Part shown: positions 18,004 to 26,011 of the stretch, in pieces
How positions within the stretch are numbered: the stretch's first letter is position 1
Layout of the letters: each line of letters starts with the position of its first letter
NCBI RefSeq assembly: GCF_014207745.1
Contig: NZ_JACHJB010000001.1
Location: 1,178,001-1,242,000 of the forward strand
Length of the DNA stretch: 64,000 bases
Direction of reading: 5' to 3'
From: Nonomuraea muscovyensis
GTDB taxonomy: Bacteria > Actinomycetota > Actinomycetes > Streptosporangiales > Streptosporangiaceae
Notes under the pieces: model-generated
What the model was told of the DNA's origin: nothing
What the model saw: the letters and a program-made list of their open reading frames with translations, nothing else
Database searches by the model: none
Translations under genes and position numbers: made by a program

Positions 18004-18882
18004 CTACTTCAGACCGGTGGTAGCCACACCGCGGATCAGGTACTTCTGGCCGGCCAGGAAGAAGCCGAAGATCGGGCCGAGCGACACGATCGACATCGCG
18101 AACATCGGGCCCCACGACGACTCTCCGCTGGAGTCCAGGAACTGGCGCAGCGCGACGGCCACCGTGAGGTTGTCACTGTTGGTCAGGTACAGGTTCTGGC
18201 TGAAGAAGTCGTTCCACGTCCAGATGAAGGTGAAGATGCCGGTGGTGGCGAGGGCGGGCATGCACAGCGGCAGGATCACCTGGAGGAAGACCCGCCAGTA
18301 GCCCGCGCCGTCGATGGCGGCGGCCTCGTCCAGCTCCCGCGGCAGGGTGCGGATGAACTGCACCATGAGGAAGATGAAGAAGGCGTCCGTCGCCAGGAAC
18401 TTGGGCACGACCAGCGGCCAGATCGTGTTGATCCAGTCGAGGTTGGAGAACACGATGTACTGCGGCACGACGGTCACGTGGTGCGGCAGCATGATCGAGC
18501 CCAGCATGATCGCGAACCACAGCTTCTTCAGCGGGAAGTTGAGCCGCGCGAAGGCGTAGGCGGCCAGCGAGCAGGCGACCAGGTTGGCCACCACGCTCAG
18601 TCCCGTGATCACCGCGGAGTTCCACAGGTAGTAGCCGAAGGAGTGCTTCAGCGCGGTCCAGCCCTCGGCGTAGTTCTCCAGGGTGACCTCGCTCGGCCAC
18701 AGGCCCGGCTCGCGGAAGATGATCTCCTCCGGCTTGATCGAGCTCGACACCATCCACAGCAGCGGGTAGAGCATCAGCAGGCCGAAGCCCAGCAGGAGGA
18801 CGTGCTTCAGCAGCCTGCCGCCGCGCCTCGGGCGGAACAGGAACGGCACGGTGTCGCCGCCCGCGTTACTTCGTGTCGCCAT
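18004..18882 (-). CDS. Sugar ABC transporter permease, MalG type
   Basis: 292 residues with six predicted membrane helices. The cytoplasmic EAA loop is ELDEAAAIDGAGYWRVFLQVILP, the docking site for the ATPase. A cytoplasmic basic N-terminus (PRRGGRLLKHVLLL) precedes TM1. The start at 18882 overlaps the MalF-type gene by 17 bp. The partner forms the translocation pore with the 18866-19855 product for the substrate captured by the 16678 lipoprotein. Confidence 0.92.
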   Translation of the reverse strand: MATRSNAGGDTVPFLFRPRRGGRLLKHVLLLGFGLLMLYPLLWMVSSSIKPEEIIFREPGLWPSEVTLENYAEGWTALKHSFGYYLWNSAVITGLSVVANLVACSLAAYAFARLNFPLKKLWFAIMLGSIMLPHHVTVVPQYIVFSNLDWINTIWPLVVPKFLATDAFFIFLMVQFIRTLPRELDEAAAIDGAGYWRVFLQVILPLCMPALATTGIFTFIWTWNDFFSQNLYLTNSDNLTVAVALRQFLDSSGESSWGPMFAMSIVSLGPIFGFFLAGQKYLIRGVATTGLK

Positions 18883-19855
18883 AGAAGACCCAATACTTCG
18901 ACGCGAGGAAATTCACGCCGGTCAGACCGGCGATGATGAGCAGGAGGACCCAGGCCATGGCGGCCGCGTAGCCCATCTCGTAGCTCTTGAAGCCCTTGAG
19001 GTAGAGGTAGAGCGTGTAGAAGAGCGTGGAGTCGACCGGCCCGCCGTTGCCGCCGCTCACGATGAACGACTGCGTGAACGACTGGAAGGACTTGATCACT
19101 TCGAGCACGAGGTTGAAGAAGATGATCGGCGTCAGCAGCGGCAGGGTGATCGAGCGGAACTGGCGCCAGCGGGTGGCCCCGTCGACCGACGCGGCCTCGT
19201 AGTAGCTCTGCGGGATCTGCCGCAGGCCGGCGAGGAAGATGACCATGGGCGCGCCGAACGTCCACACGTGCAGGAGGATCAGTGTGCCGAGCGCGGTGTC
19301 GGGGTCGGAGACCCAGCCGGGGCCGTCGATGCCGACCAGGGCCAGCAACGAGTTGACCAGGCCGTCGGCGCCGAAGAGCTTGCGCCACAGGATGGCGATG
19401 GCCACGCTGCCGCCGAGCAGCGAGGGCAGGTAGTAGACCGAGCGGTAGAACGGCAGCCCGCGCAGTCCCCGGTCCAGCGCCAGGGCGAGGCCCAGGGCGA
19501 AGGCGAGCTGCAGCGGCACCGACACGACCACGTAGATCGTCGTCACCTTCAGCGAGGTGATGAACCTCGTGTCCTCGGTGAACATCTTCGTGTAGTTGTC
19601 GAGCCCGACCCAGCTGCCCTCCTCCAGGAGGCTGAAGTCGGTGAACGACAGGTACAGCGAGGCCAGGATGGGCCCCACGGTGATCGCGAACAGCCCCAGG
19701 AACCAGGGCGCGAGAAAGACGTAGGCCGTACGGGCCTCACGCTTCCGGTGAGGGCTCACGCGCGACGCGCGACGGCGGCCTCCCGGCTGCGGCGGGATGC
19801 TCGCGAGCACCCGCTCCGGGGTTACGGAAACCGAATCAGACATGGATTCATGCAT
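18866..19855 (-). CDS. Sugar ABC transporter permease, MalF type
   Basis: 329 residues with six predicted helices beginning at TAYVFLAPWFLGLFAITVG, after a basic cytoplasmic N-terminus. The EAA loop is SYYEAASVDGATRWRQFRSITLP. It is the first gene of the cluster A minus-strand operon. Two in-frame starts are possible, ATG 19855 and ATG 19843; neither is clearly favoured by its Shine-Dalgarno. The 300 bp upstream contain three palindromes including a CAACCGGTTG LacI-type site, consistent with substrate-induced transport. Confidence 0.92.
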   Translation of the reverse strand: MHESMSDSVSVTPERVLASIPPQPGGRRRASRVSPHRKREARTAYVFLAPWFLGLFAITVGPILASLYLSFTDFSLLEEGSWVGLDNYTKMFTEDTRFITSLKVTTIYVVVSVPLQLAFALGLALALDRGLRGLPFYRSVYYLPSLLGGSVAIAILWRKLFGADGLVNSLLALVGIDGPGWVSDPDTALGTLILLHVWTFGAPMVIFLAGLRQIPQSYYEAASVDGATRWRQFRSITLPLLTPIIFFNLVLEVIKSFQSFTQSFIVSGGNGGPVDSTLFYTLYLYLKGFKSYEMGYAAAMAWVLLLIIAGLTGVNFLASKYWVFYGDTK

Positions 19856-19953
19856 CCCTCATTCCAGGGCCTCCCCGGCACGGCGGGATTGGATAGCGCC
19901 TTCCTATAGGGACGCCAAAAGTTTCGTCAACCCTTTGCAGGCGTTACAAACCC

Positions 19954-20019
19954 GTTACCGATATATCGTTAACTGCAAAACCGCAGCTCACCGGGGGTTG
20001 GACGAACGAAGCCGTTCGT
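19954..20019. promoter_or_regulatory. Two strong palindromes upstream of the cluster A transporter operon
   Basis: GTTACCGATATATCGTTAAC at 19954-19973 is symmetric at 18 of 20 positions. ACGAACG-n4-CGTTCGT at 20002-20019 is a perfect 7-bp inverted repeat. Both lie in the locally AT-rich leader or promoter region 100-165 bp upstream of the MalF-type start and are candidate binding sites for regulators other than the LacI protein. Confidence 0.5.
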
Positions 20020-20050
20020 TAACATTTTGATGCTGGCCAGGGAAGCACTA

Positions 20051-20060
20051 CAACCGGTTG
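20051..20060. promoter_or_regulatory. LacI-type operator CAACCGGTTG before the transporter operon
   Basis: A perfect 10-bp palindrome identical to the core of the site at 9440-9451, with matching GC flank on one side (CAACCGGTTGC). It lies 196 bp upstream of the MalF-type start and 94 bp beyond the udh stop, so it probably belongs to the transporter promoter. Confidence 0.7.
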
Positions 20061-20114
20061 CATTTCTGATCATGCGTGGCCATGCTGTCTACCAGCGGTC
20101 GCCCGGGGCCGTGC

Positions 20115-20153
20115 GGCAGGGAGCCGTGCCCCCTGCCCGGCCGGTCGCCGGCC
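20115..20153 (-). terminator. Probable terminator of udh
   Basis: Two consecutive hairpins immediately after the udh stop: GGCCGG-n3-CCGGCC (20139-20153) and GGCAGGG-n9-CCCTGCC (20115-20137). There is no U-tract, as is common in high-GC actinobacteria. Confidence 0.5.
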
Positions 20154-20948
20154 CTACCAGATGCCGCCCAGCTCGTTGAGTGTGAACACGCCTCCGGCGC
20201 GGTCGTGCAGCGGCTCGCTCAGGTCGGGTTCGCCCTGCTCGGCGATGATCCGGGCGGCGTACGACTCGGAGTCGTCGCGCGAGACGTAGCCGATGGCCCG
20301 CGCCTCGTCGAGCGACCACCAGCGGCGCCGGTTGTCGGAGACGCCCCAGACGACGTGGTAGCCGGGCGCGACGAGCGCCGCCTCCAGCAGGCGGGCGCAG
20401 TCGGCGGGCGAGATCCAGGTGGCCAGGCCGCGCGTGTCCGCTGAGGCCTCGTTGCAGGTGCCCAGGCGGACCACGGTCACGTTCATGCCGAACCGGTCGT
20501 GGTAGAGGCTGCCCAGCGCCTCCATCACGACCTTGCTCACGCCGTAGTAGGAGTCGGGCCGGGGGAAGGCGTAGTCGGGCAGGTCCGCACCATCGGAGGG
20601 CCGGGTGTGGAAGCCCGCGGCGTGGTGGCTGCCCATCAGCACGACCTGCCGCACCCCCTCCCTGCGGGCCGCCTCCAGCAGGACCTGGGTGCCGTTGATG
20701 TTGGCGTGGACGATGTCGGCCCACGGGCGTTCCCGGCTCTGGCCGCCGAGGTGGATCACCGCGTCGACACCCTTCATCGCCTCGGCCATGGCCGCCTCGT
20801 CGGCGACGTCGGCCGTCACGGCCTCCTCGCCGGGACCCGGGTCCAGCGGCACGAGGTCGGACAGGCGAAGCGTGCGGCCCTCGCGAGCGAGGCGGGGACG
20901 CATGAGCGTGCCGACCTTGCCGGCGGCACCTGTCATGAGAATGCGCAT
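20154..20948 (-). CDS. udh: Uronate dehydrogenase (NAD-dependent, SDR)
   Basis: 264 residues. The SDR start RILMTGAAGKVGTLMRPRL, LRLSDLVPLDPG, the VIHLGGQS strand, Y135-GVS-K139 and the late VVWGVSDNRRRWW segment closely follow the Agrobacterium/Pseudomonas uronate dehydrogenases as I remember them. These oxidise D-glucuronate or D-galacturonate to the aldaro-1,4-lactone with NAD+. The ATG at 20948 has the Shine-Dalgarno AAGGGG; a longer in-frame start at 20975 would run through the operator region. It is divergent from the cluster B transporter. Its product would feed glucarate dehydratase at 28477. No aldarolactonase gene is obvious; the lactone can hydrolyse spontaneously. Confidence 0.86.
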   Translation of the reverse strand: MRILMTGAAGKVGTLMRPRLAREGRTLRLSDLVPLDPGPGEEAVTADVADEAAMAEAMKGVDAVIHLGGQSRERPWADIVHANINGTQVLLEAARREGVRQVVLMGSHHAAGFHTRPSDGADLPDYAFPRPDSYYGVSKVVMEALGSLYHDRFGMNVTVVRLGTCNEASADTRGLATWISPADCARLLEAALVAPGYHVVWGVSDNRRRWWSLDEARAIGYVSRDDSESYAARIIAEQGEPDLSEPLHDRAGGVFTLNELGGIW

Positions 20949-20955
20949 GGTCCCC

Positions 20956-20992
20956 TTGTACACAAAGCTGTCCAAGATTCACATCCTTGAAT
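20956..20992. promoter_or_regulatory. Composite operator between udh and the cluster B importer
   Basis: TTGTACACAA (20956-20965), then an 11-bp gap, then ATTCA-n6-TGAAT (20977-20992). The same two elements with the same order and gap recur at 28431-28467. The left element abuts the udh Shine-Dalgarno, so binding should block udh directly. Confidence 0.7.
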
Positions 20993-21054
20993 ATTGACCG
21001 TGATCTGTGTCACTCGTTACGTTCACATGAACCGATGACAGGTGCGCGATTGCT

Positions 21055-21070
21055 GTCCAAGGATGTGAAC
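21055..21070. promoter_or_regulatory. Operator half of the cluster B type, GTCCA-n6-TGAAC
   Basis: The reverse complement of GTTCA-n6-TGGAC, the form found before iclR and glucD. It ends directly before the AGGAGG Shine-Dalgarno of the binding-protein gene. The flanking decamer GCTGTCCAAG (21052-21061) also occurs at 20967-20976. Confidence 0.55.
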
Positions 21071-21082
21071 AGGAGGCGGTCT

Positions 21083-22393
21083 ATGTCACGCCAGCTGCTG
21101 GGAGCCGCGCTCACCGCGGCCCTCGCCGTCACGCTGACGGGCTGCGGCTCCGGGGGATCAGGATCGAGTGACGACGCGTTGGAGATCTGGATCAGGCAGG
21201 CGCCTGAGTCCGCCTCCGCCAAGACGGCCGTGAAACTGGCCGAGGGATTCACCAAGGCCAGCGGGATCAAGACCAAGGTGGTCGCGATCTTCGACGACTT
21301 CGAGACCAAACTGCAGCAGCAGGCCGCACAGCGCCGGCTGCCCGACATCGTCATCAACGACACCGCCCAGCTCGGCAACATGAACACCCAGGGCTGGATC
21401 CGCGAGGTCGACAAGGCCAAGGTCGCCGGCGGCGACCAGCTCTCGGAGCTGGCCTGGAAGGCCGCGCAGGGCGGCGACGGCAAGTACTACGCCGTCCCGT
21501 TCTCCGCGCAGGCCTTCGCGCTCGTCGTCCGCAGGGACTGGCGCGAGAAGGTCGGCATGGAGCCGCCCGCCACCTGGGACGACCTGACCAAGCTGGCCCA
21601 GGCGTTCACCGACAAGGACCCCGACGGCAACGGCGAGAAGGACACCGCCGGCTTCGTCATCCCGGCCGGCACCAAGCGCGGGTACGCCTCTTGGTACGCG
21701 TCCTCGATGATCTACGCCAACGGCGGCGACTTCGTCACGGCAGGCGGCGGCGGGACGTTCACCTCCACGGTCGGCGACCCGAAGACCGTCGAGGCCGTCC
21801 AGTACCTGCAGGACCAGTTCTGCACGACCAAGACGGTCAACCCGGGCGCGGTCAGCAACGACACGACCGTCACCCACGAGGTGTTCGAGAAGGGCCAGGG
21901 CGGCATCTACCTCGTGGGCCCGTACGTGCTGGCGAGGTTCGTCAAGAGCGTCGGGACCGACAAGATCGAGGTCCTCCCGGTGCCCAAGGGCCCGTCCGGC
22001 GGCCCCGGCACCCTCGGGGAGGGCGAGAACGTCTACCTGATGGCCGGCTCGGACAACGAGGCGGGCCAGCAGAAGTTCGCCGAGTATGCCGCCTCCCCCG
22101 ACGGCCAGCGGATCGGCATGAACAAGGACGCCGACGGCGCCATCGTCCGGCTGCCGGTCAACAGCCAGGTCGACATGGCCGCCGAGCGGACGGACCCACG
22201 CTGGAAGGTGTTCCAGGAATCCTACGACCACGCGGTGTACTCGCCGCCGGTGCCCAACTGGGCGCCGATCCGCCAGACCTCCGCCGACACCATCAACGCC
22301 GTGTGGGCCGACTGCTCCGCCGACGTCAAGGCGGCGATGGCGGATCTCCACACGAAGCTGACGGCGGAGCTCCAGTCGCAGAAGGCCTCCTGA
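21083..22393 (+). CDS. Sugar ABC transporter substrate-binding lipoprotein (cluster B)
   Basis: 436 residues from the ATG at 21083, chosen because AGGAGG lies 6 nt upstream and the protein then starts with a lipoprotein signal (MSRQLLGAALTAALAVTLTGC). It is a MalE-like family-1 solute-binding protein (LEIWIRQAPESASAKTAV; GIYLVGPYVLARF). First gene of the importer operon with two permeases, divergent from udh, so uronates, oligouronides or aldarates are the likely ligands. No ATPase subunit is encoded nearby. Confidence 0.9.
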   Translation: MSRQLLGAALTAALAVTLTGCGSGGSGSSDDALEIWIRQAPESASAKTAVKLAEGFTKASGIKTKVVAIFDDFETKLQQQAAQRRLPDIVINDTAQLGNMNTQGWIREVDKAKVAGGDQLSELAWKAAQGGDGKYYAVPFSAQAFALVVRRDWREKVGMEPPATWDDLTKLAQAFTDKDPDGNGEKDTAGFVIPAGTKRGYASWYASSMIYANGGDFVTAGGGGTFTSTVGDPKTVEAVQYLQDQFCTTKTVNPGAVSNDTTVTHEVFEKGQGGIYLVGPYVLARFVKSVGTDKIEVLPVPKGPSGGPGTLGEGENVYLMAGSDNEAGQQKFAEYAASPDGQRIGMNKDADGAIVRLPVNSQVDMAAERTDPRWKVFQESYDHAVYSPPVPNWAPIRQTSADTINAVWADCSADVKAAMADLHTKLTAELQSQKAS

Positions 22394-22394
22394 C

Positions 22395-23405
22395 ATGGCG
22401 GCCGGCAGCGCACGGGAAGGAGGCACGGGAGGCAGGCACGGCCTGACCGCGGCGCCGGCCCCCACCCCGTCCCCCTCCCCGGCTGCCGCACGGACGCGGG
22501 AGAGCGCCGCCCCGGCGCCCACCGGCCGCCGCCCCCGCCGGGCGCGGCGGCGGGGGACGCTGATCGCCTGGGCGTTCCTCGCCCCGGCCCTGGTGCTGTT
22601 CCTGTACTTCAAGTTCATCCCCATGTTCGAGGGCCTGCGGATGAGCTTCCTCGAGGTCCGCTACGCCGGCGACCGGTTCGTGGGCCTGGACAACTACAGC
22701 CGGATCCTCACCGACGAGGCCTTCACCGAGGCGATCTGGCACAGCGTCGTGCTGGCCGTCGGCACCACGCTCGGCTCGATCGTGCTGGGCCTGTTGCTCG
22801 CGCTGCTCATCGAGGGCCCGGCCCGCTACCTGTGGTTCGTCAGGACGGCGGCGTTCCTGCCGGTCGTGACCACGATGGCGGTCGTCGCCGAGGTGTGGCG
22901 GATCATGTACCACCCCGCCGACAGCGGCATGATCAACTCGATCCTGGGCTGGGCGGGCGTCGCCCCGCAGCCCTTCCTGGCCAGCGAGGACTCCTCGCTG
23001 CTGTCGATCATGGGAATGAGCATCTGGCGCGGCACCCCGTACGACATGATGATCTTCCTGGCGGGGCTGGTCGGCGTGGACCGCACGCTGTACGAGGCGG
23101 CCGCCGTGGACGGCGCGTCCACCTGGCACCGGCTGCGGCACATCACGCTGCCCGCGCTGCGGCCGGTGTTCTGGATCCTGTTCACCCTGGCCGCCATCCG
23201 GGGGCTGCGGGTGTTCGTCGAGGTGTACGTGCTCACCAACGGCGGGCCGAACGGCTCGTCCGAGGTGCTGATGACGCTGATCTACAAGCTCGGGTTCCAG
23301 AAGGGAGAGCTGGGCATCGCGGCCGCCGGCGGGATCGTGCTGTTCGTGGCGACCCTGCTGCTCACCCTGCTGGTCCAGGTCATGCGCAGGAGGCAGGCGG
23401 CATGA
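22395..23405 (+). CDS. Sugar ABC transporter permease, MalF type (cluster B)
   Basis: 336 residues. A long disordered cytoplasmic N-terminus rich in Ala, Pro and Arg (about 1-52) is followed by six helices starting at TLIAWAFLAPALVLFLYF. The EAA loop is TLYEAAAVDGASTWHRLRHITLP. It starts 1 nt after the binding-protein stop and its own stop overlaps the next start (ATGA). Confidence 0.91.
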   Translation: MAAGSAREGGTGGRHGLTAAPAPTPSPSPAAARTRESAAPAPTGRRPRRARRRGTLIAWAFLAPALVLFLYFKFIPMFEGLRMSFLEVRYAGDRFVGLDNYSRILTDEAFTEAIWHSVVLAVGTTLGSIVLGLLLALLIEGPARYLWFVRTAAFLPVVTTMAVVAEVWRIMYHPADSGMINSILGWAGVAPQPFLASEDSSLLSIMGMSIWRGTPYDMMIFLAGLVGVDRTLYEAAAVDGASTWHRLRHITLPALRPVFWILFTLAAIRGLRVFVEVYVLTNGGPNGSSEVLMTLIYKLGFQKGELGIAAAGGIVLFVATLLLTLLVQVMRRRQAA

Positions 23406-24265
23406 GGAGATTCGACAGCGCGCTCGGGCTGGAGGCCAGGCGCGGGCCGGTGGCGACCGCGCTCAAGGTCCTGGTCTACACGGCCATGATCGTGGTCTTC
23501 ACCGGCCCGCTCATCGGGCTGCTGGTCAGCGCCTTCGGCAAGACACTCGACCCGACGAGCTTCACGCTGTGGCCGGACGCCTTCACCCTCACCAACTTCG
23601 TCCAGGCCGCCGACAAGAACGTCTACACCTATCTGCTCAACTCCTTCGTGGTGGTCGGCTTCGGGCTGCTGCTGCAGATGCTGGTGAGCGTCTTCGCCGC
23701 CTACGCGCTGGCGCGCAAGAAGTTCCGGGGCATGACGGTCGTGATGCTGATCATGCTGGCGACCATGATGCTGCCCGAGGAGATCATCGCCATCCCGCTC
23801 TCCCTGGTGCTCGCCGACCTGCCCCTGCTCAACCTCGACCTGATCGGCACGTACGCGGGCATGATCCTGCCCGTGGGCGCCTGGGGGTTCTCGATCCTCG
23901 TCATGACCGAGTTCATGAAGGAGGTGCCGGTCGAGCTGGAGGAGGCGGCACGCATCGACGGAGCGGGCGAGCTGCGCACGTTCTTCACCATCATCCTGCC
24001 GCTGTGCCGGCCGGCGCTCGGCGTGATCGGCGTCTTCGGCTTCACCATGATCTGGGACCAGTACCTGCTGCCCCTCATCGTGGCCACCGAGCCGGACATG
24101 TGGACCCTGCCCATCGCCCTGCGCTCGCTGCGCTCGGACGAGGAGGTCGGGATCGGCGTGCTGCTCGCCGCCTCGCTGCTGGCGCTCCTGCCGTCGATCA
24201 TCGCGTTCCTGGCCTTCCAGCGGCAGTTCATGCGCGGGCTCACGAGCGGTGCGGTCAAGGGATAA
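23402..24265 (+). CDS. Sugar ABC transporter permease, MalG type (cluster B)
   Basis: 287 residues with six predicted helices. The EAA loop is ELEEAARIDGAGELRTFFTIILP. It is coupled to the MalF-type gene by a 4-nt overlap and completes the cluster B pore. Confidence 0.91.
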   Translation: MRRFDSALGLEARRGPVATALKVLVYTAMIVVFTGPLIGLLVSAFGKTLDPTSFTLWPDAFTLTNFVQAADKNVYTYLLNSFVVVGFGLLLQMLVSVFAAYALARKKFRGMTVVMLIMLATMMLPEEIIAIPLSLVLADLPLLNLDLIGTYAGMILPVGAWGFSILVMTEFMKEVPVELEEAARIDGAGELRTFFTIILPLCRPALGVIGVFGFTMIWDQYLLPLIVATEPDMWTLPIALRSLRSDEEVGIGVLLAASLLALLPSIIAFLAFQRQFMRGLTSGAVKG

Positions 24266-24267
24266 GC

Positions 24268-24283
24268 GTTCATGTACGTGGAC
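24268..24283. promoter_or_regulatory. Cluster B operator GTTCA-n6-TGGAC before iclR
   Basis: It lies just after the permease stop and 48 bp upstream of the iclR ATG. It shares both arms and spacing with the site at 28452-28467, which suggests autoregulation of the IclR protein. Confidence 0.55.
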
Positions 24284-24331
24284 GTGATCCCATATGCTGA
24301 CACCCCGAGCACTCGTCGAGAGGGGATGGGC

Positions 24332-25093
24332 ATGGAGCCGCAGCTGGTCAAGTCCGCCGAGCGGACGGTTCGCATCCTCGAGGCCCTGGCCGCCTCCCCG
24401 GAGGCGCTGACGCTGTCACAGCTGCAACAGCGCACGGGCTTCCCGCGCAGCAGCCTGCACGCCCTGATGCGCACGCTGGTCGAGCTCAAGTGGGTGGAGA
24501 CCGACTCCGCCAAGGGCGGGTTCGGCATCGGACCGCACGCCCTGCTGACCGGCACCGCCTACCTGGACAAGGACCGCGCCCTGCCGTTCGCGCAGCAGGC
24601 CCTGGAGGACCTGCGCGACGAGATCGGGCACACCGTCCACTTCGCCCGCCGCGACGAGGGCCACGTCCTCTACCTGGCCACGCGGGAGTCACGCGACGCG
24701 CACCACGTCATCCCGCGGGTGGGCAGGCGGCTGCCCGCGCACGTCACCGCGCTCGGGCAGGCGCTGCTCGCGCAGCTCACCGACGACGAGGTGGCGGCCG
24801 TGCTGCCCGGCCCGCTGGCGGCCATGACCGAGCACACGATCACCGACCTGGTGAAGCTCACCGGCGAGCTCGACCAGGTCCGCACCCGCGGCTGGGCCTA
24901 CGAACGCGAGCAGGGCACCCCCGGCGTCTCCTGCGTGGCCGTGGCCGTCGACTACCGGATCCCCGCCACCGACGCGATCAGCTGCTCGATGCCGGCCGAG
25001 CTCGGTCCCGCCCACGTCCAGCAGATCACCGAAGCGATGGTCACCCACACCCGCAAGCTCGCTGCCGTCCTCCGGCGGGAGGGCATCCGCTAG
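24332..25093 (+). CDS. IclR-family transcriptional regulator of the uronate cluster
   Basis: 253 residues. Winged HTH at about 5-65 (LVKSAERTVRILEALAASPEALTLSQLQQRTGFPRSSLHALMRTL), followed by an IclR effector-binding domain at about 80-250 (RVGRRLPAHVTALGQALLAQL; GVSCVAVAVDY). The ATG at 24332 has AGGGG 6 nt upstream and gives the usual IclR N-terminus; ATG codons at 24326 and 24272 are in frame. It is encoded between the importer and kdgD and is 12 bp from kdgD, so it is probably in one operon with it. It is the natural candidate for binding the RTYCA-n6-TGRAY sites found at four places in the cluster. Confidence 0.9.
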   Translation: MEPQLVKSAERTVRILEALAASPEALTLSQLQQRTGFPRSSLHALMRTLVELKWVETDSAKGGFGIGPHALLTGTAYLDKDRALPFAQQALEDLRDEIGHTVHFARRDEGHVLYLATRESRDAHHVIPRVGRRLPAHVTALGQALLAQLTDDEVAAVLPGPLAAMTEHTITDLVKLTGELDQVRTRGWAYEREQGTPGVSCVAVAVDYRIPATDAISCSMPAELGPAHVQQITEAMVTHTRKLAAVLRREGIR

Positions 25094-25105
25094 AAAGGAC
25101 TGTTC

Positions 25106-26011
25106 ATGCGCCTGGACGGCGTTCTCTTCTTCCCCGTGACCCCCTTCGGCCTCGACGGGGCCGTCGCCGGCGAGGTGCTCGCCGAACACGTCGCCCGCGG
25201 GGTCGCGGCCGGGGCCGGAGGGGTGTTCACCGCGTGCGGCACGGGCGAGTTCAACGCCCTCGACCTCGACGACTACACCGAGGCCGTGACCGCGAGCGTC
25301 GCCGCCACGGCAGGACGGGTGCCGGTCTTCGCCGGGGCGGGCGGCACGCTGCCCGCCGCCCGCGCCGTCGCCCGCGCCGCCGCCGCCAACGGCGCCGACG
25401 GGCTGCTGCTCATGCCGCCCTACCTGGTCACCGCCCCCGCCGGCGGGCTGGTCCGCTATGTGCTGGAGGTGAGCGAGGCGGGCGGCCTGCCCGTCATCAT
25501 CTACCAGCGGGGCACCGCCCGCTTCTCCCCCGCCGCGGTCGCCGAGCTGGCGCAGGCGCAGAACGTGATCGGGTTCAAGGACGGGCTGGGCGACTTCGAC
25601 CTGCTCCAGCGCATCATCCTCACCGTGCGGCAGGCCACGGACCGGCCGTTCACGTTCTTCAACGGGCTGCCGACGGCTGAGCTCACCGTGCCCGCCTACC
25701 GGGGGCTCGGGGTGCGCCTCTACTCCAGCGCCGCCTTCGCCTTCGCCCCGGAGGTCGCGCTCGCCTTCCACCGGGCGGTGACGGGCGGGGACGAGGAGCT
25801 GACGCGGCGGCTGCTCACCGGGTTCTTCATGCCGCTGGTGGAGCTGCGGGACCTGGTGCCGGGGTACGCGGTGTCGCTGGTGAAGGCGGGGGTGCGGTTA
25901 CGCGGGCTGGAGGTGGGCGGGGTACGGCCGCCGCTGCTCGACCCGTCACCCGAGCACGTGGCCCGCCTGGAGAAGATCATCACAGCGGGCCTGGAAATCG
26001 CCGTCTCCTGA
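25106..26011 (+). CDS. 5-dehydro-4-deoxyglucarate dehydratase, paralog 2
   Basis: 301 residues. Schiff-base lysine K158 in VIGFKDGLGDFDL; FACGTGEF-like TACGTGEFNAL and FFNGLPTAELTVPAYRGLGVRLYSS match the copy at 10369 over the whole length. The reaction is 5-keto-4-deoxyglucarate to 2-oxoglutarate semialdehyde plus CO2 and water. Shine-Dalgarno AAAGGA precedes the ATG. It lies after iclR and before the convergent semialdehyde dehydrogenase, so in cluster B the assignment to glucarate breakdown is firm. Two paralogs under different regulators suggest that each cluster is induced by a different acid sugar. Confidence 0.88.
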   Translation: MRLDGVLFFPVTPFGLDGAVAGEVLAEHVARGVAAGAGGVFTACGTGEFNALDLDDYTEAVTASVAATAGRVPVFAGAGGTLPAARAVARAAAANGADGLLLMPPYLVTAPAGGLVRYVLEVSEAGGLPVIIYQRGTARFSPAAVAELAQAQNVIGFKDGLGDFDLLQRIILTVRQATDRPFTFFNGLPTAELTVPAYRGLGVRLYSSAAFAFAPEVALAFHRAVTGGDEELTRRLLTGFFMPLVELRDLVPGYAVSLVKAGVRLRGLEVGGVRPPLLDPSPEHVARLEKIITAGLEIAVS

